From: Cellulomonas cellasea
GTDB taxonomy: Bacteria > Actinomycetota > Actinomycetes > Actinomycetales > Cellulomonadaceae
Assembly (NCBI RefSeq): GCF_030372105.1
Contig: NZ_JAUDBQ010000019.1
Location: 1-64,000 of the forward strand
Direction of reading: 5' to 3'
DNA length: 64,000 nt
The notes under the pieces are model-generated. The model searched no databases and was not told the DNA's origin. It saw nothing but the letters and a program-made list of their open reading frames with translations. Made by a program: the position numbers and the translations under genes. Positions 21,394 through 29,824 of the stretch are shown here, piece by piece; the stretch's first letter is position 1; each line of letters starts with the position of its first letter.

Positions 21394-21861
21394 TTACCAA
21401 CCCCGCAGCTCCGGAGCCTCGTCGAGGTACGCCTCGTACAGCGCCCGCTCCTCAGGGGTGAACGCCCGCGCGGTGTGCGTCGCCTTGTCGAGCTGCACCA
21501 TCCGCGAGCGGGCCCGCAGGTACACCGTGCCGGCGTCGGCGGCGTCGACGATCTCGTAGGCGAAGTCGACCGACGAGCGGCCGATCCGCGACACCCACAC
21601 CTCGACGGCGAACGGCGCAGGCCGGAAGGTCAGGGGCGCCACGTAGTCGATCTCATGCTTGACGACCACGAGCAGCGAGGCGCTGAGGGCGCCCATCTCG
21701 TCGACGCCCATCGACGGGAACAGCGTGAACCGGGCGTCGTCGAGATAGCGCAGGTAGGCGGCGTTGTTGACGTGCCCGAACAGGTCCACGTCCGACCACC
21801 GCACCGGCATGACGACCCGGCCCCGGCTCGTGCTGGTCGTCTGCGGAGCCGTCTCATCCAT
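21394..21861 (-). CDS. Acyl-CoA thioesterase, hot-dog fold (YbgC/4HBT type)
   Basis: Encodes 155 residues, a single hot-dog domain. The active-site signature WSDVDLFGHVNNAAYLRYLD contains the catalytic Asp and the helix that caps the CoA thioester; a mid-protein HEIDYVAPL strand is also typical. Such enzymes hydrolyse short acyl- or aryl-CoA esters in the cytoplasm. A TAGGGT hexamer seven bases before the ATG implies a leaderless mRNA. It stands alone, with a terminator behind it. Physiological substrate unknown. Confidence 0.88.
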   Translation of the reverse strand: MDETAPQTTSTSRGRVVMPVRWSDVDLFGHVNNAAYLRYLDDARFTLFPSMGVDEMGALSASLLVVVKHEIDYVAPLTFRPAPFAVEVWVSRIGRSSVDFAYEIVDAADAGTVYLRARSRMVQLDKATHTARAFTPEERALYEAYLDEAPELRGW

Positions 21862-21868
21862 GCCGCCA

Positions 21869-21874
21869 ACCCTA
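21869..21874 (-). promoter_or_regulatory. -10 element TAGGGT, leaderless arrangement (thioesterase)
   Basis: On the minus strand TAGGGT is separated from the ATG at 21861 by seven bases (TTGGCGG plus C boundary), leaving no room for a ribosome site. Confidence 0.5.
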
Positions 21875-21893
21875 CGACCGGCAGATCGGCGGC

Positions 21894-22352
21894 TCAGCCC
21901 GCCAGCGCCGCCCGCACCCGCTGCGACAGCGCCTTGCCGTCCACCCGCCCGAGCGGCGCCGCTGCGGCGGTGGCCGCCTTCATCACGGCGCCCATGTCCT
22001 TCATGCTGCTGGCGCCGGTGGCCGTGATGGCGTCGGCGACGATCGTGTCGAGCTGCTCCTCGCTGACGGCTGCCGGCAGGTAGGCCTCGATGAGGTCGGC
22101 TTCGGCTGTCTCGTTCGCGGCGCGGTCGGCGGCGCCGGCGCCGGTGTAGATCTCCGCGCTCTCACGGCGCTTCTTGACCTCGCGGACGAGGACTTCCTGC
22201 ACCTGCTCCTCGGTGAGCTCGACGACCATGGGCCCCGCCTTCTCGGCGGCGCGGACGGCGCCGATCGCTTGGCGCAGCGTCCCGGTGCGGAACGTGTCTC
22301 GGGCCTTCATGGAGGTGGTCAGGTCGGACGTCAGCCTCTCGAGTGTGCTCAT
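21894..22352 (-). CDS. yqeY: GatB/YqeY domain protein
   Basis: Encodes about 152 residues of an all-helical YqeY protein (STLERLTSDLTTSMKARDTFRTGTLR at the start, then the conserved LTEEQVQEVLVREVKKRRES and the C-terminal MKDMGAVMKA). The domain resembles the tail of GatB, the tRNA-dependent amidotransferase subunit, and is thought to bind tRNA; its own role is not settled. The ATG at 22352 matches the usual family start; the ATG at 22361 is nearer to a GGGGGA sequence and is an alternative. Confidence 0.88.
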   Translation of the reverse strand: MSTLERLTSDLTTSMKARDTFRTGTLRQAIGAVRAAEKAGPMVVELTEEQVQEVLVREVKKRRESAEIYTGAGAADRAANETAEADLIEAYLPAAVSEEQLDTIVADAITATGASSMKDMGAVMKAATAAAAPLGRVDGKALSQRVRAALAG

Positions 22353-22391
22353 GGGAGCCATCGTCCCCCATGCCAGCGGCGCGGGCCCGCC

Positions 22392-22955
22392 TCAGGGGCG
22401 TCCGACGTCGTAGGTGACCTGGACCATGCCGTTGTCGAAGCGCCGTTCGCGGGTGAGCCGCAGGTCGAGCGAGAGCCCGTCGGGGAAGACCTTCCCGCCG
22501 CCTCCGACGATGACGGGGCACAGCAGGAGCTCCACCACGTCGACGAGGCCCAACGAGAGCGCCGTGGCGGCGAGGGTGGGGCCCTCGACCGTCAGGTCGC
22601 CCGACGCCTCGGCTTTGGCGCGCTCGACCGCCTCGACTGTGAGGGCCCGTTCGAGGCGGGTGCGCTCGGTCCACACCTTGTCGAGGGTGGTGGAGAAGAC
22701 CACCTTGTCGGCGCGCTTCCACACGTCCGCGAAGCGCGCCGACTCGGGTGATCCCTCAGCCCAGGAGGGCTCGGTCTCCCATCCGGCCATCGTCTCGTAC
22801 ATGCGCCGGCCCATGAGGTAGGTGCTGACGCCCACGGTGTCCGCCGTGAGGGCGGCGATGACTGCCTCATCGGGCATCGCCCAGGCGAAGCCGCCCTGCG
22901 CGTCGGTGTTGTAGCCGTCCAGAGACGAGGCGACGGAGTAGATGACTCTTCCCAT
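22392..22955 (-). CDS. Dihydrofolate-reductase-like (RibD C-terminal fold) protein
   Basis: Encodes 187 residues. It begins RVIYSVASSLDGY, then YLMGRRMYETM, KVVFSTTLDKVW and the late LLLCPVIVGGGGKVFPDG. This order is typical of the RibD_C/DHFR family proteins common in actinobacteria. They carry an NADPH-binding reductase fold, but most have no proven substrate, and folate reduction should not be assumed. I chose the ATG at 22955 because the family starts here; the frame is open to 22988. It precedes the efflux gene on the same strand in genomic order but is probably separately expressed. Confidence 0.85.
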   Translation of the reverse strand: MGRVIYSVASSLDGYNTDAQGGFAWAMPDEAVIAALTADTVGVSTYLMGRRMYETMAGWETEPSWAEGSPESARFADVWKRADKVVFSTTLDKVWTERTRLERALTVEAVERAKAEASGDLTVEGPTLAATALSLGLVDVVELLLCPVIVGGGGKVFPDGLSLDLRLTRERRFDNGMVQVTYDVGRP

Positions 22956-23006
22956 CCGCCCACTCAACCGGCCCGCGAAGTCGGGCACAAGTGGGCGAAG
23001 TGGCCG

Positions 23007-24518
23007 TCACTCGCTGTGCGAGGGGATCACCCGCCAGGCCACCACGGCGGCGACGAGGGTGATGCCCGCCGCGACCAGCGACGTGGCCTGCATCGCGGAG
23101 ACGAAGGACTCCTGCGCATGGTGGACGAGGTCGGATCCGGGCTCGAGCACGGAGAGCGCCGAGGCCAGGGAGTCCTGCACGCTGCTGCGCTGGGCGGCGT
23201 CGAGCGTCGCGGGCAGGTCGAGGCCGGAGCGGTAGAGCACCGACATGAGCGAGCCGAGCACGGTGATGCCGAACACGACGCCGAGCTCGTAGGCGGTCTC
23301 GGAGATCGCCGAGGCCGCGCCGGCCTTGTGGGGCTCGACGGAGGAGACGACCGCGTCGGCGGTCAGCGTCCCGGCGATCCCCACGCCCAGGCCCACGGGG
23401 ACCAGGGCGAGCGCGAGCCACACGTAGTTCTCGGAGCCCTCGGCGACGGCCACGAGCGCCAGCCCGAGCGCGGTCAGCGCGAGCGCGGCCCCGACGGCGC
23501 GCCCGCGGCCGAGGCGGGCCAGCGACCAGCCGACCAGGGCGATGGCGCCGATGGAGGCGAGGGTCGTGGGCAGCTCGGCCAGGCCTGCCTGCATCGGGCC
23601 GAACCCGCGGGCCAGCTGGAGGTACTGGGAGAAGAAGAACAGCAGGCCGGTGAGGGCGAAGACCGACACGAAGTTGGCCGCGACGGCGCCGCTGAACGCG
23701 GGCCGCTGGAACAGCGTGAGGTCGAGCAGCGGGGTCGCCAGGCGGCGCTGGCGGCGGATGAACACCACTGCCGCCACCACCGCGATCGCCGCGGAGGACA
23801 GGGTCACCGTGTCGAGGCCCGAGCTGGCCAGGTGCTTGATCGCGTACACGAACGAGGCGATGGTGACGAGCGACAGCGCGGCGGACGCGAGGTCGAACGG
23901 CCCGGGTGAGGGGTCCCGCGACTCGGGCAGCACGATCGCGCCGAAGACCAGCAGCGCGGCCATGACCGGCACGTTCACCAGGAACACCGAGCCCCACCAG
24001 TAGTGCTCGAGCAGGAATCCGCCGACGAGCGGGCCGATGGCAGCGCCGCCGCCGAACGCCGCCGACCAGATCGCGATGGCGCGGGTGCGCTCGCGGGCGT
24101 CGGGGAACAGGTTCCGGATGATCGAGAGCGTCGACGGCATCAGCGTCGCGCCTGCGACGCCGAGGAGCAGTCGCGCGGCGATGAGGGTCTCGGCGTTCGG
24201 CGCGTAGGCGGCCACCACGGAGGCTGCTCCGAACGCGAGCGCGCCGCTGAGCAGGAGCTTCTTGCGCCCGATCCGGTCCGCCAGGGTGCCCATCGTGACC
24301 AGCAGGCCCGCGAGTGCGAGCGAGTAGACGTCGCCGATCCACAGGATCTGCGTCGCGGTGGGCGCGAGGTCGAGCGTGAGCGCGGGGACGGCGAGGTAGA
24401 GCACCGTCCCGTCGATCGCGAGCAGCAGGACGGCGATGACGAGCACCGAGAGCGCCGCCCAGCGGCGGGGGTGGGCCACGGTTTCGGTTGTGGGCATCGG
24501 CATCTGCGTGTTGACCAT
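23007..24518 (-). CDS. DHA2-family multidrug efflux MFS transporter
   Basis: Encodes 503 residues with about 14 membrane segments. Motif A appears as GTLADRIGRKKLLLSG, motif C-like Gly/Pro spacing follows in helix 5 (GGAAIGPLVGGFLLEHYWWGSVFLVN), and helix 1 has LLAIDGTVLYLAVPAL. This is the EmrB/QacA-like 14-helix group that exports drugs and dyes with proton antiport. It is divergent from a TetR regulator, and the operator overlaps its promoter. ATG at 24518 or 24500 are possible starts; 24518 follows the -10 TATAGT by ten bases. Confidence 0.9.
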   Translation of the reverse strand: MVNTQMPMPTTETVAHPRRWAALSVLVIAVLLLAIDGTVLYLAVPALTLDLAPTATQILWIGDVYSLALAGLLVTMGTLADRIGRKKLLLSGALAFGAASVVAAYAPNAETLIAARLLLGVAGATLMPSTLSIIRNLFPDARERTRAIAIWSAAFGGGAAIGPLVGGFLLEHYWWGSVFLVNVPVMAALLVFGAIVLPESRDPSPGPFDLASAALSLVTIASFVYAIKHLASSGLDTVTLSSAAIAVVAAVVFIRRQRRLATPLLDLTLFQRPAFSGAVAANFVSVFALTGLLFFFSQYLQLARGFGPMQAGLAELPTTLASIGAIALVGWSLARLGRGRAVGAALALTALGLALVAVAEGSENYVWLALALVPVGLGVGIAGTLTADAVVSSVEPHKAGAASAISETAYELGVVFGITVLGSLMSVLYRSGLDLPATLDAAQRSSVQDSLASALSVLEPGSDLVHHAQESFVSAMQATSLVAAGITLVAAVVAWRVIPSHSE

Positions 24519-24528
24519 GATCCACCAA

Positions 24529-24552
24529 ACTATACTGACCGGCCGGTACAGT
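24529..24552. promoter_or_regulatory. TetR operator overlapping the efflux promoter
   Basis: A perfect ACCGGCCGGT palindrome at 24538-24547 is extended by ACTG on one side and CAGT on the other, with one extra base. On the minus strand the -10 element TATAGT (24534 to 24529) lies immediately downstream, so a repressor here would block the efflux promoter. The TetR gene starts 63 bases away. Confidence 0.7.
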
Positions 24553-24614
24553 TCCACCGTGGGCGAGGATGTGGGGCAGTGATCTCCGCCACGGGCTCAA
24601 GAAGGAGGGCGCAC

Positions 24615-25196
24615 ATGGCGCGCACCGCCGGCCGCACCGCACAGGACACGCGCAGGGTGGTCTTCGACGCCGCGAGCACGGTGTTCCGCACCCACGGCAT
24701 GGCCGCGACGCTCGACGACGTCGCGCAGGAGGCCGGGCTGTCCAAGGGCGGGGTGATCTACCACTTCGCGACCAAGGACCACCTCATGACGGCACTCGCC
24801 CAGTCGCTGCTCGAGGACTTCCGGGAGGCCGTGCACAGCAGCATCGACCCCTCAGACGATCGCCCGGGCCGCCTCACCCGCGCCTACGTGCGCGCGAGCC
24901 TGGCCGAGGCAGAGCTCCGCACGGCGCATGAGACGTACTCCCTGATCACCCAGCTCATCACGAGCCCCGCCGTGGCCGAGGTGGCGCGCGAGGACGCCAG
25001 CCGGTGGCGCCGCGACCTCGCGGACGACGGCCTTCCCCCCGCCGTCACGAGCCTCGTCGTCGCCGCCGCCGACGGGGCCAACGCGGCGCCGCTGTGGGGC
25101 GGCGGGATCGACGCCGCCGAGAATGAGCGGCTCGCCGACCAGCTCATCGCCCTGACCCTCGACCCCGCCGGCTGGGCGCGCGCCGTCACCCCCTGA
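24615..25196 (+). CDS. TetR family transcriptional repressor
   Basis: Encodes 193 residues. The N-terminal HTH (about 10-57) reads FRTHGMAATLDDVAQEAGLS then KGGVIYHFATKDHL, the standard TetR DNA-binding block. The C-terminal domain is a variable ligand-binding helical bundle. AAGGAGG precedes the ATG at the proper distance. It is divergent from the DHA2 pump and almost certainly represses it until an exported compound binds; this is inferred from the arrangement and the shared operator. Confidence 0.92.
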   Translation: MARTAGRTAQDTRRVVFDAASTVFRTHGMAATLDDVAQEAGLSKGGVIYHFATKDHLMTALAQSLLEDFREAVHSSIDPSDDRPGRLTRAYVRASLAEAELRTAHETYSLITQLITSPAVAEVAREDASRWRRDLADDGLPPAVTSLVVAAADGANAAPLWGGGIDAAENERLADQLIALTLDPAGWARAVTP

Positions 25197-25209
25197 CCCC
25201 ACGCGCGCC

Positions 25210-25215
25210 TACCGT
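25210..25215 (+). promoter_or_regulatory. -10 element TACCGT before the hydrolase at 25221
   Basis: TACCGT ends five bases before the GTG start. GAGGG in the gap could instead act as a ribosome site, so leaderless initiation is less certain here. Confidence 0.35.
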
Positions 25216-25220
25216 GAGGG

Positions 25221-25826
25221 GTGCCCAGCGAACGACCCTCCCCATCGGCGGCCGCCCCCGCCGCTCCCCCAGGCCCCGTCGCGGGCCTGCTGCTCTTCCC
25301 CGGAGCCGGCGCCGACCGCGACCACCACACGCTGGTCGCCCTGGAGCAGGCGCTGGCCCCGCTGCCGGTGCGCCGAGTCGACTTCCCGGGCAGGGCCGCG
25401 GGCCGCAAGGCGCCCGACCGGGCGCCCGTGGCCATCGCGCACGTCCGCGCCGAGTCGGACCGGTTCGCCGCCGACCTGGGCGTGGCGCCCGACCGCATCC
25501 TGCTGGGCGGCCGCTCCTTCGGTGGGCGGATGGCGTCGATGGCCGTCGCCGAGGGACAGCCCGCCGCCGGGCTGGTGCTGCTGTCCTACCCGCTGCACCC
25601 GCCAGGCAAGCCGGACCGCCTGCGCGTCGAGCATCTGCCCGATGTGCGCGTCCCGGTGCTGGCCGTCTCCGGGGAGCGCGACCCGTTCGGCACGCCCGCC
25701 GAGCTCACCGCACACCTGGCCGCGATCGGCGGCCCGGTGACCACGGTGTTCGTTCCCGGCAACCACGCGCCGAAGGACGACGCGCCCATCATCGCGGCGG
25801 TGGCCCGCTGGCTGGCGCCCGCCTAG
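25221..25826 (+). CDS. Alpha/beta hydrolase of the KANL3/Tex30-like group
   Basis: Encodes 201 residues of a compact alpha/beta hydrolase: LLLFPGAGADRDHH early, the nucleophile elbow ILLGGRSFGGRMAS (Ser in GRSFG), and a late VPGNHAPK with a candidate catalytic His. The set resembles the small KANL3/Tex30 or dienelactone-hydrolase-like proteins whose substrates are mostly unknown. The 20-residue Pro/Ala-rich N-terminus may not belong to the fold. Its stop overlaps that of the convergent macro-domain gene by four bases. Confidence 0.8.
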   Translation: MPSERPSPSAAAPAAPPGPVAGLLLFPGAGADRDHHTLVALEQALAPLPVRRVDFPGRAAGRKAPDRAPVAIAHVRAESDRFAADLGVAPDRILLGGRSFGGRMASMAVAEGQPAAGLVLLSYPLHPPGKPDRLRVEHLPDVRVPVLAVSGERDPFGTPAELTAHLAAIGGPVTTVFVPGNHAPKDDAPIIAAVARWLAPA

Positions 25827-26347
25827 GCGCCGAGCGCCCGCTCGAACTCGGCGAGCGCATCCGGGCTGACCAGCACGAACCGCACGAGCGCGGGCCGACG
25901 CCCGGGCTCCGGCGACCGCCAGCCGCGCACGGCGGCGACCGCCACATCGGCGACCTGGGCCATCGGCCACCCGTAGACGCCCGCGCTCACCGCCGGGAAG
26001 GCGACGCTGGCCGCGCCGAGCCCGGCCGCGACGTCGAGGGACCGGGTGAAGCAGGACGCCAGCAGGGCGGGGTCGCGCTGACCGGCGTGCGCGTTGGGCC
26101 CCACGGTGTGCACCACCCACCGCGCGGGCAGCCGGCCCGCCGGAGTCGCGACGGCCTCGCCGGTGGGCAGCCCGTCGGGCCAGGCCTCGCGGCGGACCTG
26201 TCGGCAAGCCGCCAGCAGAGCGGGCCCTGCGGCGGCGTGGAGGGCGCCGTCCACCCCGCCCCCGCCGAGCAGCGACGAGTTGGCGGCGTTGACGACGACG
26301 TCGACGTCCTGGGTGGTGAGGTCTCCCAGCATGGCTTCTATGCGCAT
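25823..26347 (-). CDS. Macro-domain protein, ADP-ribose deacetylase type
   Basis: Encodes 174 residues, a single macro domain of the YmdB/MacroD group. VVVNAANSSLLGGGGVDGALH holds the conserved Asn and the ADP-ribose-binding loop; SVAFPAVSAGVYGWP is the second loop. These enzymes hydrolyse O-acetyl-ADP-ribose and remove mono-ADP-ribose from proteins or nucleic acids. The ATG at 26347 is preceded by GTGAGG. No ADP-ribosyltransferase or sirtuin is beside it, so its partner is elsewhere. A longer upstream frame has no recognisable features. Confidence 0.9.
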   Translation of the reverse strand: MRIEAMLGDLTTQDVDVVVNAANSSLLGGGGVDGALHAAAGPALLAACRQVRREAWPDGLPTGEAVATPAGRLPARWVVHTVGPNAHAGQRDPALLASCFTRSLDVAAGLGAASVAFPAVSAGVYGWPMAQVADVAVAAVRGWRSPEPGRRPALVRFVLVSPDALAEFERALGA

Positions 26348-26480
26348 CACGACATCCTCACCCGCCCTCTGTGCTGGCAACACTGGAGGAACAAGCCTCG
26401 CAGACGCCGCAGAGGGGACGAATGTCCACGATTCGGATGGCAGTGGGCGCCGGGTGTGGACCGCGTCCAGGATGGCGCAC

Positions 26481-26555
26481 ATGACGACGCTGGCGGCCTG
26501 CGCGCGGGGACTCGTGCCCGCTGCGCCCCCCGCGTCCGCCTGTCGCTGTCGGTAG
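26481..26555 (+). CDS. Candidate 24-residue Cys-containing leader peptide upstream of yeiH
   Basis: A short frame, ATG with AGGA eight bases upstream, ends in the residues ASACRCR before TAG. Actinobacteria carry short upstream peptides with Cys-rich C-termini ahead of sulfur-metabolism operons, where ribosome stalling reports cysteine supply. The downstream gene is a putative sulfate exporter, which fits. The stop codon abuts a 10-base arm of a long-range stem. The peptide is small enough to arise by chance, so this is a candidate only. Confidence 0.35.
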   Translation: MTTLAACARGLVPAAPPASACRCR

Positions 26556-26656
26556 CCGAGAGGACCGCCGCGACCGCCCCGACGGGCGCTCATGCGACGC
26601 CGAGCCACACCCCGGGCGACACCGCCGCGGGCAGGCCTCTGACACCTCCTCTCGGC
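26555..26656 (+). promoter_or_regulatory. Long-range RNA stem in the yeiH leader
   Basis: GCCGAGAGGA at 26555-26564 is perfectly complementary to TCCTCTCGGC at 26647-26656, closing an 82-base G+C-rich internal region that holds a smaller GCCC/GGGC hairpin. It begins at the stop codon of the small Cys-containing frame and ends about 70 bases before yeiH. This would suit an attenuator. The rest of the 380-base gap 26348-26727 shows no other feature. Confidence 0.4.
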
Positions 26657-26727
26657 GCCCCGCACCCGTCCGCCCGTGGCCCGCGCGCGCCCTCCCCCGC
26701 CGGGCCGGCTCACCTCCAAGGACCGAC

Positions 26728-27858
26728 ATGACCCACCTCTCGCACGACCCCGATCCCGCGCCCGACGCCGACACCACGCCACCGCCCGGCGTGGCCTGGA
26801 CCGTCGCGGGCCTGCTGCTCGTGGTGCTGCTCGCCGCGCTCACCCGGTTCCTCGAGCTCAACGTCCCCGTGTGGACCGAGGGCACCCCGCTGGCCCGCAT
26901 CGCCAAGCCCGTCGAGTTCCCGGTCTACGCCATCGCGCTGGGCCTGCTCGGCAACGCGGTGCTGGTGGCGACGAACCTCAAGGACAAGCTGGCCGCCGCG
27001 TTCCGCACCGAGCTGTTCATCAAGACGGGCGTGGTGCTGCTCGGGGCGTCGGTGAACCTCAGCCTGATCGTCACGGCAGCCGTGCCCGCGATCGTGCAGG
27101 CGTTGGTGCTGATCTCCAGCGTGTTCCTGTTCACCTGGTGGGTGGGCGGGAAGTTCGGGCTCGACGACAAGCTGCGCGCGCTGCTCAGCTCCGCAGTGTC
27201 CATCTGCGGGGTCAGCGCGGCCATCTCGGCGGCGGGCGCCGTGCAGGCCAAGCGTGAGCAGCTCGCCTACGCGGCCAGCCTGGTGATCGTGTTCGCGCTG
27301 CCGTCGATCTTCGTGCTGCCGTGGCTGGTCGACTTGCTGGGCCTGAGCCCCGCCGTCGCCGGCGCGTGGATCGGCGGCAACATCGACACCACGGCGGCCG
27401 TCGCGGCAGCCGGGACACTCGCCGGCGAGGACGCGCTGGCCCTCGCGACCATCGTGAAGGCCACGCAGAACGCGCTGATCGGCGTGGTGGCGATCGCCCT
27501 CACCGCGTACTTCGCGTTCAAGGTCGAGCGCCGCCCCGACGCCGCGGCGCCTGGTGTCGGCGAGCTGTGGCGGCGGTTCCCGAAGTTCGTGCTGGGCTTC
27601 CTCGCGGCGTCGGTGATCGGCACCGTCTACCTCGCCCAGGTCGGCTCGGACGTCGGCAAGCCGGTGATCACCGTGGCGAACGACCTGCGGACGCTGTTCT
27701 TCATCCTGGCATTCGTCAGCATCGGCCTCGAGCTGCGCGTCAAGGCGCTGCGCGCCGCCGGGTGGCGGCCGGTGGCGGTCTTCGGGCTGGCCACCGTGTT
27801 CAACCTCGTCGTGGGCCTCGCGTTGGCGTCAGTGCTGTTCGCGGGCTTCGAGCTCTGA
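26728..27858 (+). CDS. yeiH: YeiH family putative sulfate exporter
   Basis: Encodes 376 residues with ten or so membrane segments. Diagnostic stretches are FRTELFIKTGVVLLGASVNL, ALLSSAVSICGVSAAIS, AGAWIGGNIDTTAAVAAAG and ATIVKATQNALIG, all well conserved in the YeiH/UPF0324 family. The substrate is unproven: it is annotated as a sulfate exporter and linked to sulfite in enterobacteria. AAGGA lies five bases before the ATG. The long leader upstream contains a possible Cys-responsive attenuator. Confidence 0.9.
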   Translation: MTHLSHDPDPAPDADTTPPPGVAWTVAGLLLVVLLAALTRFLELNVPVWTEGTPLARIAKPVEFPVYAIALGLLGNAVLVATNLKDKLAAAFRTELFIKTGVVLLGASVNLSLIVTAAVPAIVQALVLISSVFLFTWWVGGKFGLDDKLRALLSSAVSICGVSAAISAAGAVQAKREQLAYAASLVIVFALPSIFVLPWLVDLLGLSPAVAGAWIGGNIDTTAAVAAAGTLAGEDALALATIVKATQNALIGVVAIALTAYFAFKVERRPDAAAPGVGELWRRFPKFVLGFLAASVIGTVYLAQVGSDVGKPVITVANDLRTLFFILAFVSIGLELRVKALRAAGWRPVAVFGLATVFNLVVGLALASVLFAGFEL

Positions 27859-27870
27859 CCTGGCCTGTCA

Positions 27871-27914
27871 GGCGCCGGGCGCCGGGTGGTGCGGTCGCCG
27901 CGCCGCCCGGCGCC
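27871..27914. terminator. Convergent terminator between yeiH and dtd
   Basis: Eleven-base arms (GGCGCCGGGCG and its complement) pair perfectly around a 22-base loop, between the stops of two convergent genes. No T-tract. Confidence 0.6.
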
Positions 27915-27955
27915 CCACGTCTGCGGGGGTGCGGGCTGCGAGCTGCGGGACCGCC

Positions 27956-28392
<437 letters not shown>

Positions 28393-28396
<4 letters not shown>

Positions 28397-29403
28397 GCAC
28401 GCCCCGTGTCGTCGGCCGCCGCGCCTGCCGTCGCGCCGAAGGCCGCGATCACGGCGCCGACGGGCCGCCCGTGGCCCAGCACATCCACCCGTCCGGCGCG
28501 GTCCAGCGCCCCCACATCCGCGCCCGGAGCCTGGTCGGCCCCGGCGACCCGCAGCGCCTCCCGCAGGATGACGGGCCGGGGCCGGGCACTGCCGTCGGCG
28601 ACCTTGAACGCGAGCGCCCCGCCATCGGGCAGCGCGGCCGCGTACACGCCCTCGGCGCCGTCCTTCGCGATCAGCCCGGGCACGGCGAGCATGACCTCGG
28701 TGGCGTCGCGCCCGGTCCCGGCGACATGCCACGGGTGCGCGCTCATCGCCTGGGCCACGCGGGCCTCGGCGCTGCCCGGCGCCGCATGCGGGGCGCGGGC
28801 GATCACGGCGAAGGCCCGTGCCAGGCCGCGCAGCGTCGTGGCGAACAGCGGCGCCCCACAGCCGTCCACCGTGGGATGGCTCGCGGGCTCGCCGGTCAGC
28901 TCGGCGAGCGTCTGGCGCACCGCCTGCTGCAACGGGTGCTGGGGGTCGAGGTAGCTCGCGGTGTCCCACCCGGCGGCCACGCAGGTCGCGAGCATCGCCG
29001 CGTGCTTGCCCGAGCAGTTCTGCGCCACCGACTCCGGGCCGCGCCCTGAGCGCTGCCACTCCAACGCGGCTGCGGCGTCCAGGGGCAGCGTCGGGGTGTT
29101 CTGCAGCGCGGACTCGTCCAGCCCGGCGCCGGCGAGGATCTCCCGGACGCCCGCGACGTGCGCGGGCTCCCCGTTGTGGCTTGCGGCGGCGAGCGCGAGG
29201 TGGGCGCCGTGCAGGTCCAGGCCGTTGCGCAGCATCGCGACGGCCTGCAACGGCTTCAGCGACGACCGCCCGTAGATGGGCTGGTCGGGGTCGCCCACCG
29301 TGAGTCGCGCCGCGCCGTCGGGCCCGAGGACGACCAGGCTCCCCACATGCTCGGACTCGACGAGGTCGCCCCGCACCACCTGGGCGAGCAGTGCCGCGGG
29401 CAT
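28393..29403 (-). CDS. Asparaginase, type II-like actinobacterial family
   Basis: Encodes 336 residues of the asparaginase_II (PF06089-type) family. Readable blocks include [31 protein letters not shown] (with the SxxK pair), [14 protein letters not shown] and [13 protein letters not shown]. The family is distinct from E. coli AnsB and resembles the Rhizobium thermolabile enzyme and beta-lactamase-like folds. The ATG at 29403 matches the family; a GTG at 29415 overlapping the previous stop (GTGA) would add four residues and allow translational coupling. It overlaps dtd downstream. Confidence 0.87.
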
Positions 29404-29411
29404 GCTGCGGC

Positions 29412-29744
29412 TCACCAGCCACCCCGCTGCGGGCCGCGGGGGCCGCGCCGCTTGGTGTACGGGGTGACGGCGGGCTTCACGTCCACCAGGTACACGATGG
29501 CCGCGACGGCGGCGCCGAGCGCGAGGAACGGCAGGAACCCGAGCCCGATCGGGTACGGCAGCGCCATGAACGACGCGGCCACGGACAGCCCGAGGATCCC
29601 GCCCCACTTGGCCTTGGTCAGCTTGCCGGCCGCCGTGAACGCGGCCGTGGGCCGGCGCAGCAGGTCGAGGAGCGCCCACACGCTGGCCCCGAAGATGGCG
29701 ACGTAGAAGATGATGAAGATGGCGGTCTGGAGCGCGGGGATCAC
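29412..29744 (-). CDS. DUF2516 family membrane protein
   Basis: Encodes 110 residues with three hydrophobic segments ([18 protein letters not shown], a middle segment around [11 protein letters not shown], and [18 protein letters not shown]), followed by VDVKPAV and a basic tail. This is the DUF2516 pattern, confined to actinobacteria and of unknown role. It has its own leaderless-type promoter (TAGGCT six bases before the GTG) and overlaps the asparaginase start region, so it heads the DUF2516-asparaginase-dtd operon. Confidence 0.88.
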   Translation of the reverse strand: MIPALQTAIFIIFYVAIFGASVWALLDLLRRPTAAFTAAGKLTKAKWGGILGLSVAASFMALPYPIGLGFLPFLALGAAVAAIVYLVDVKPAVTPYTKRRGPRGPQRGGW

Positions 29745-29750
29745 GCGCCG

Positions 29751-29756
29751 AGCCTA
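29751..29756 (-). promoter_or_regulatory. -10 element TAGGCT, leaderless arrangement (DUF2516)
   Basis: TAGGCT on the minus strand ends six bases before the GTG at 29744. Confidence 0.5.
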
Positions 29757-29824
29757 CGACGCCAACCCGCCCGCGACAGCGTATGCGGGCAGCACGATCC
29801 CGGCGGCGCGCCCGCCCCGCGGCG

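Noticed and set aside
26358-26906. Minus-strand 182-residue frame between the macro-domain gene and yeiH
   Set aside because: It overlaps the yeiH start antisense, is rich in Arg/Ser/Gly and shows no domain.
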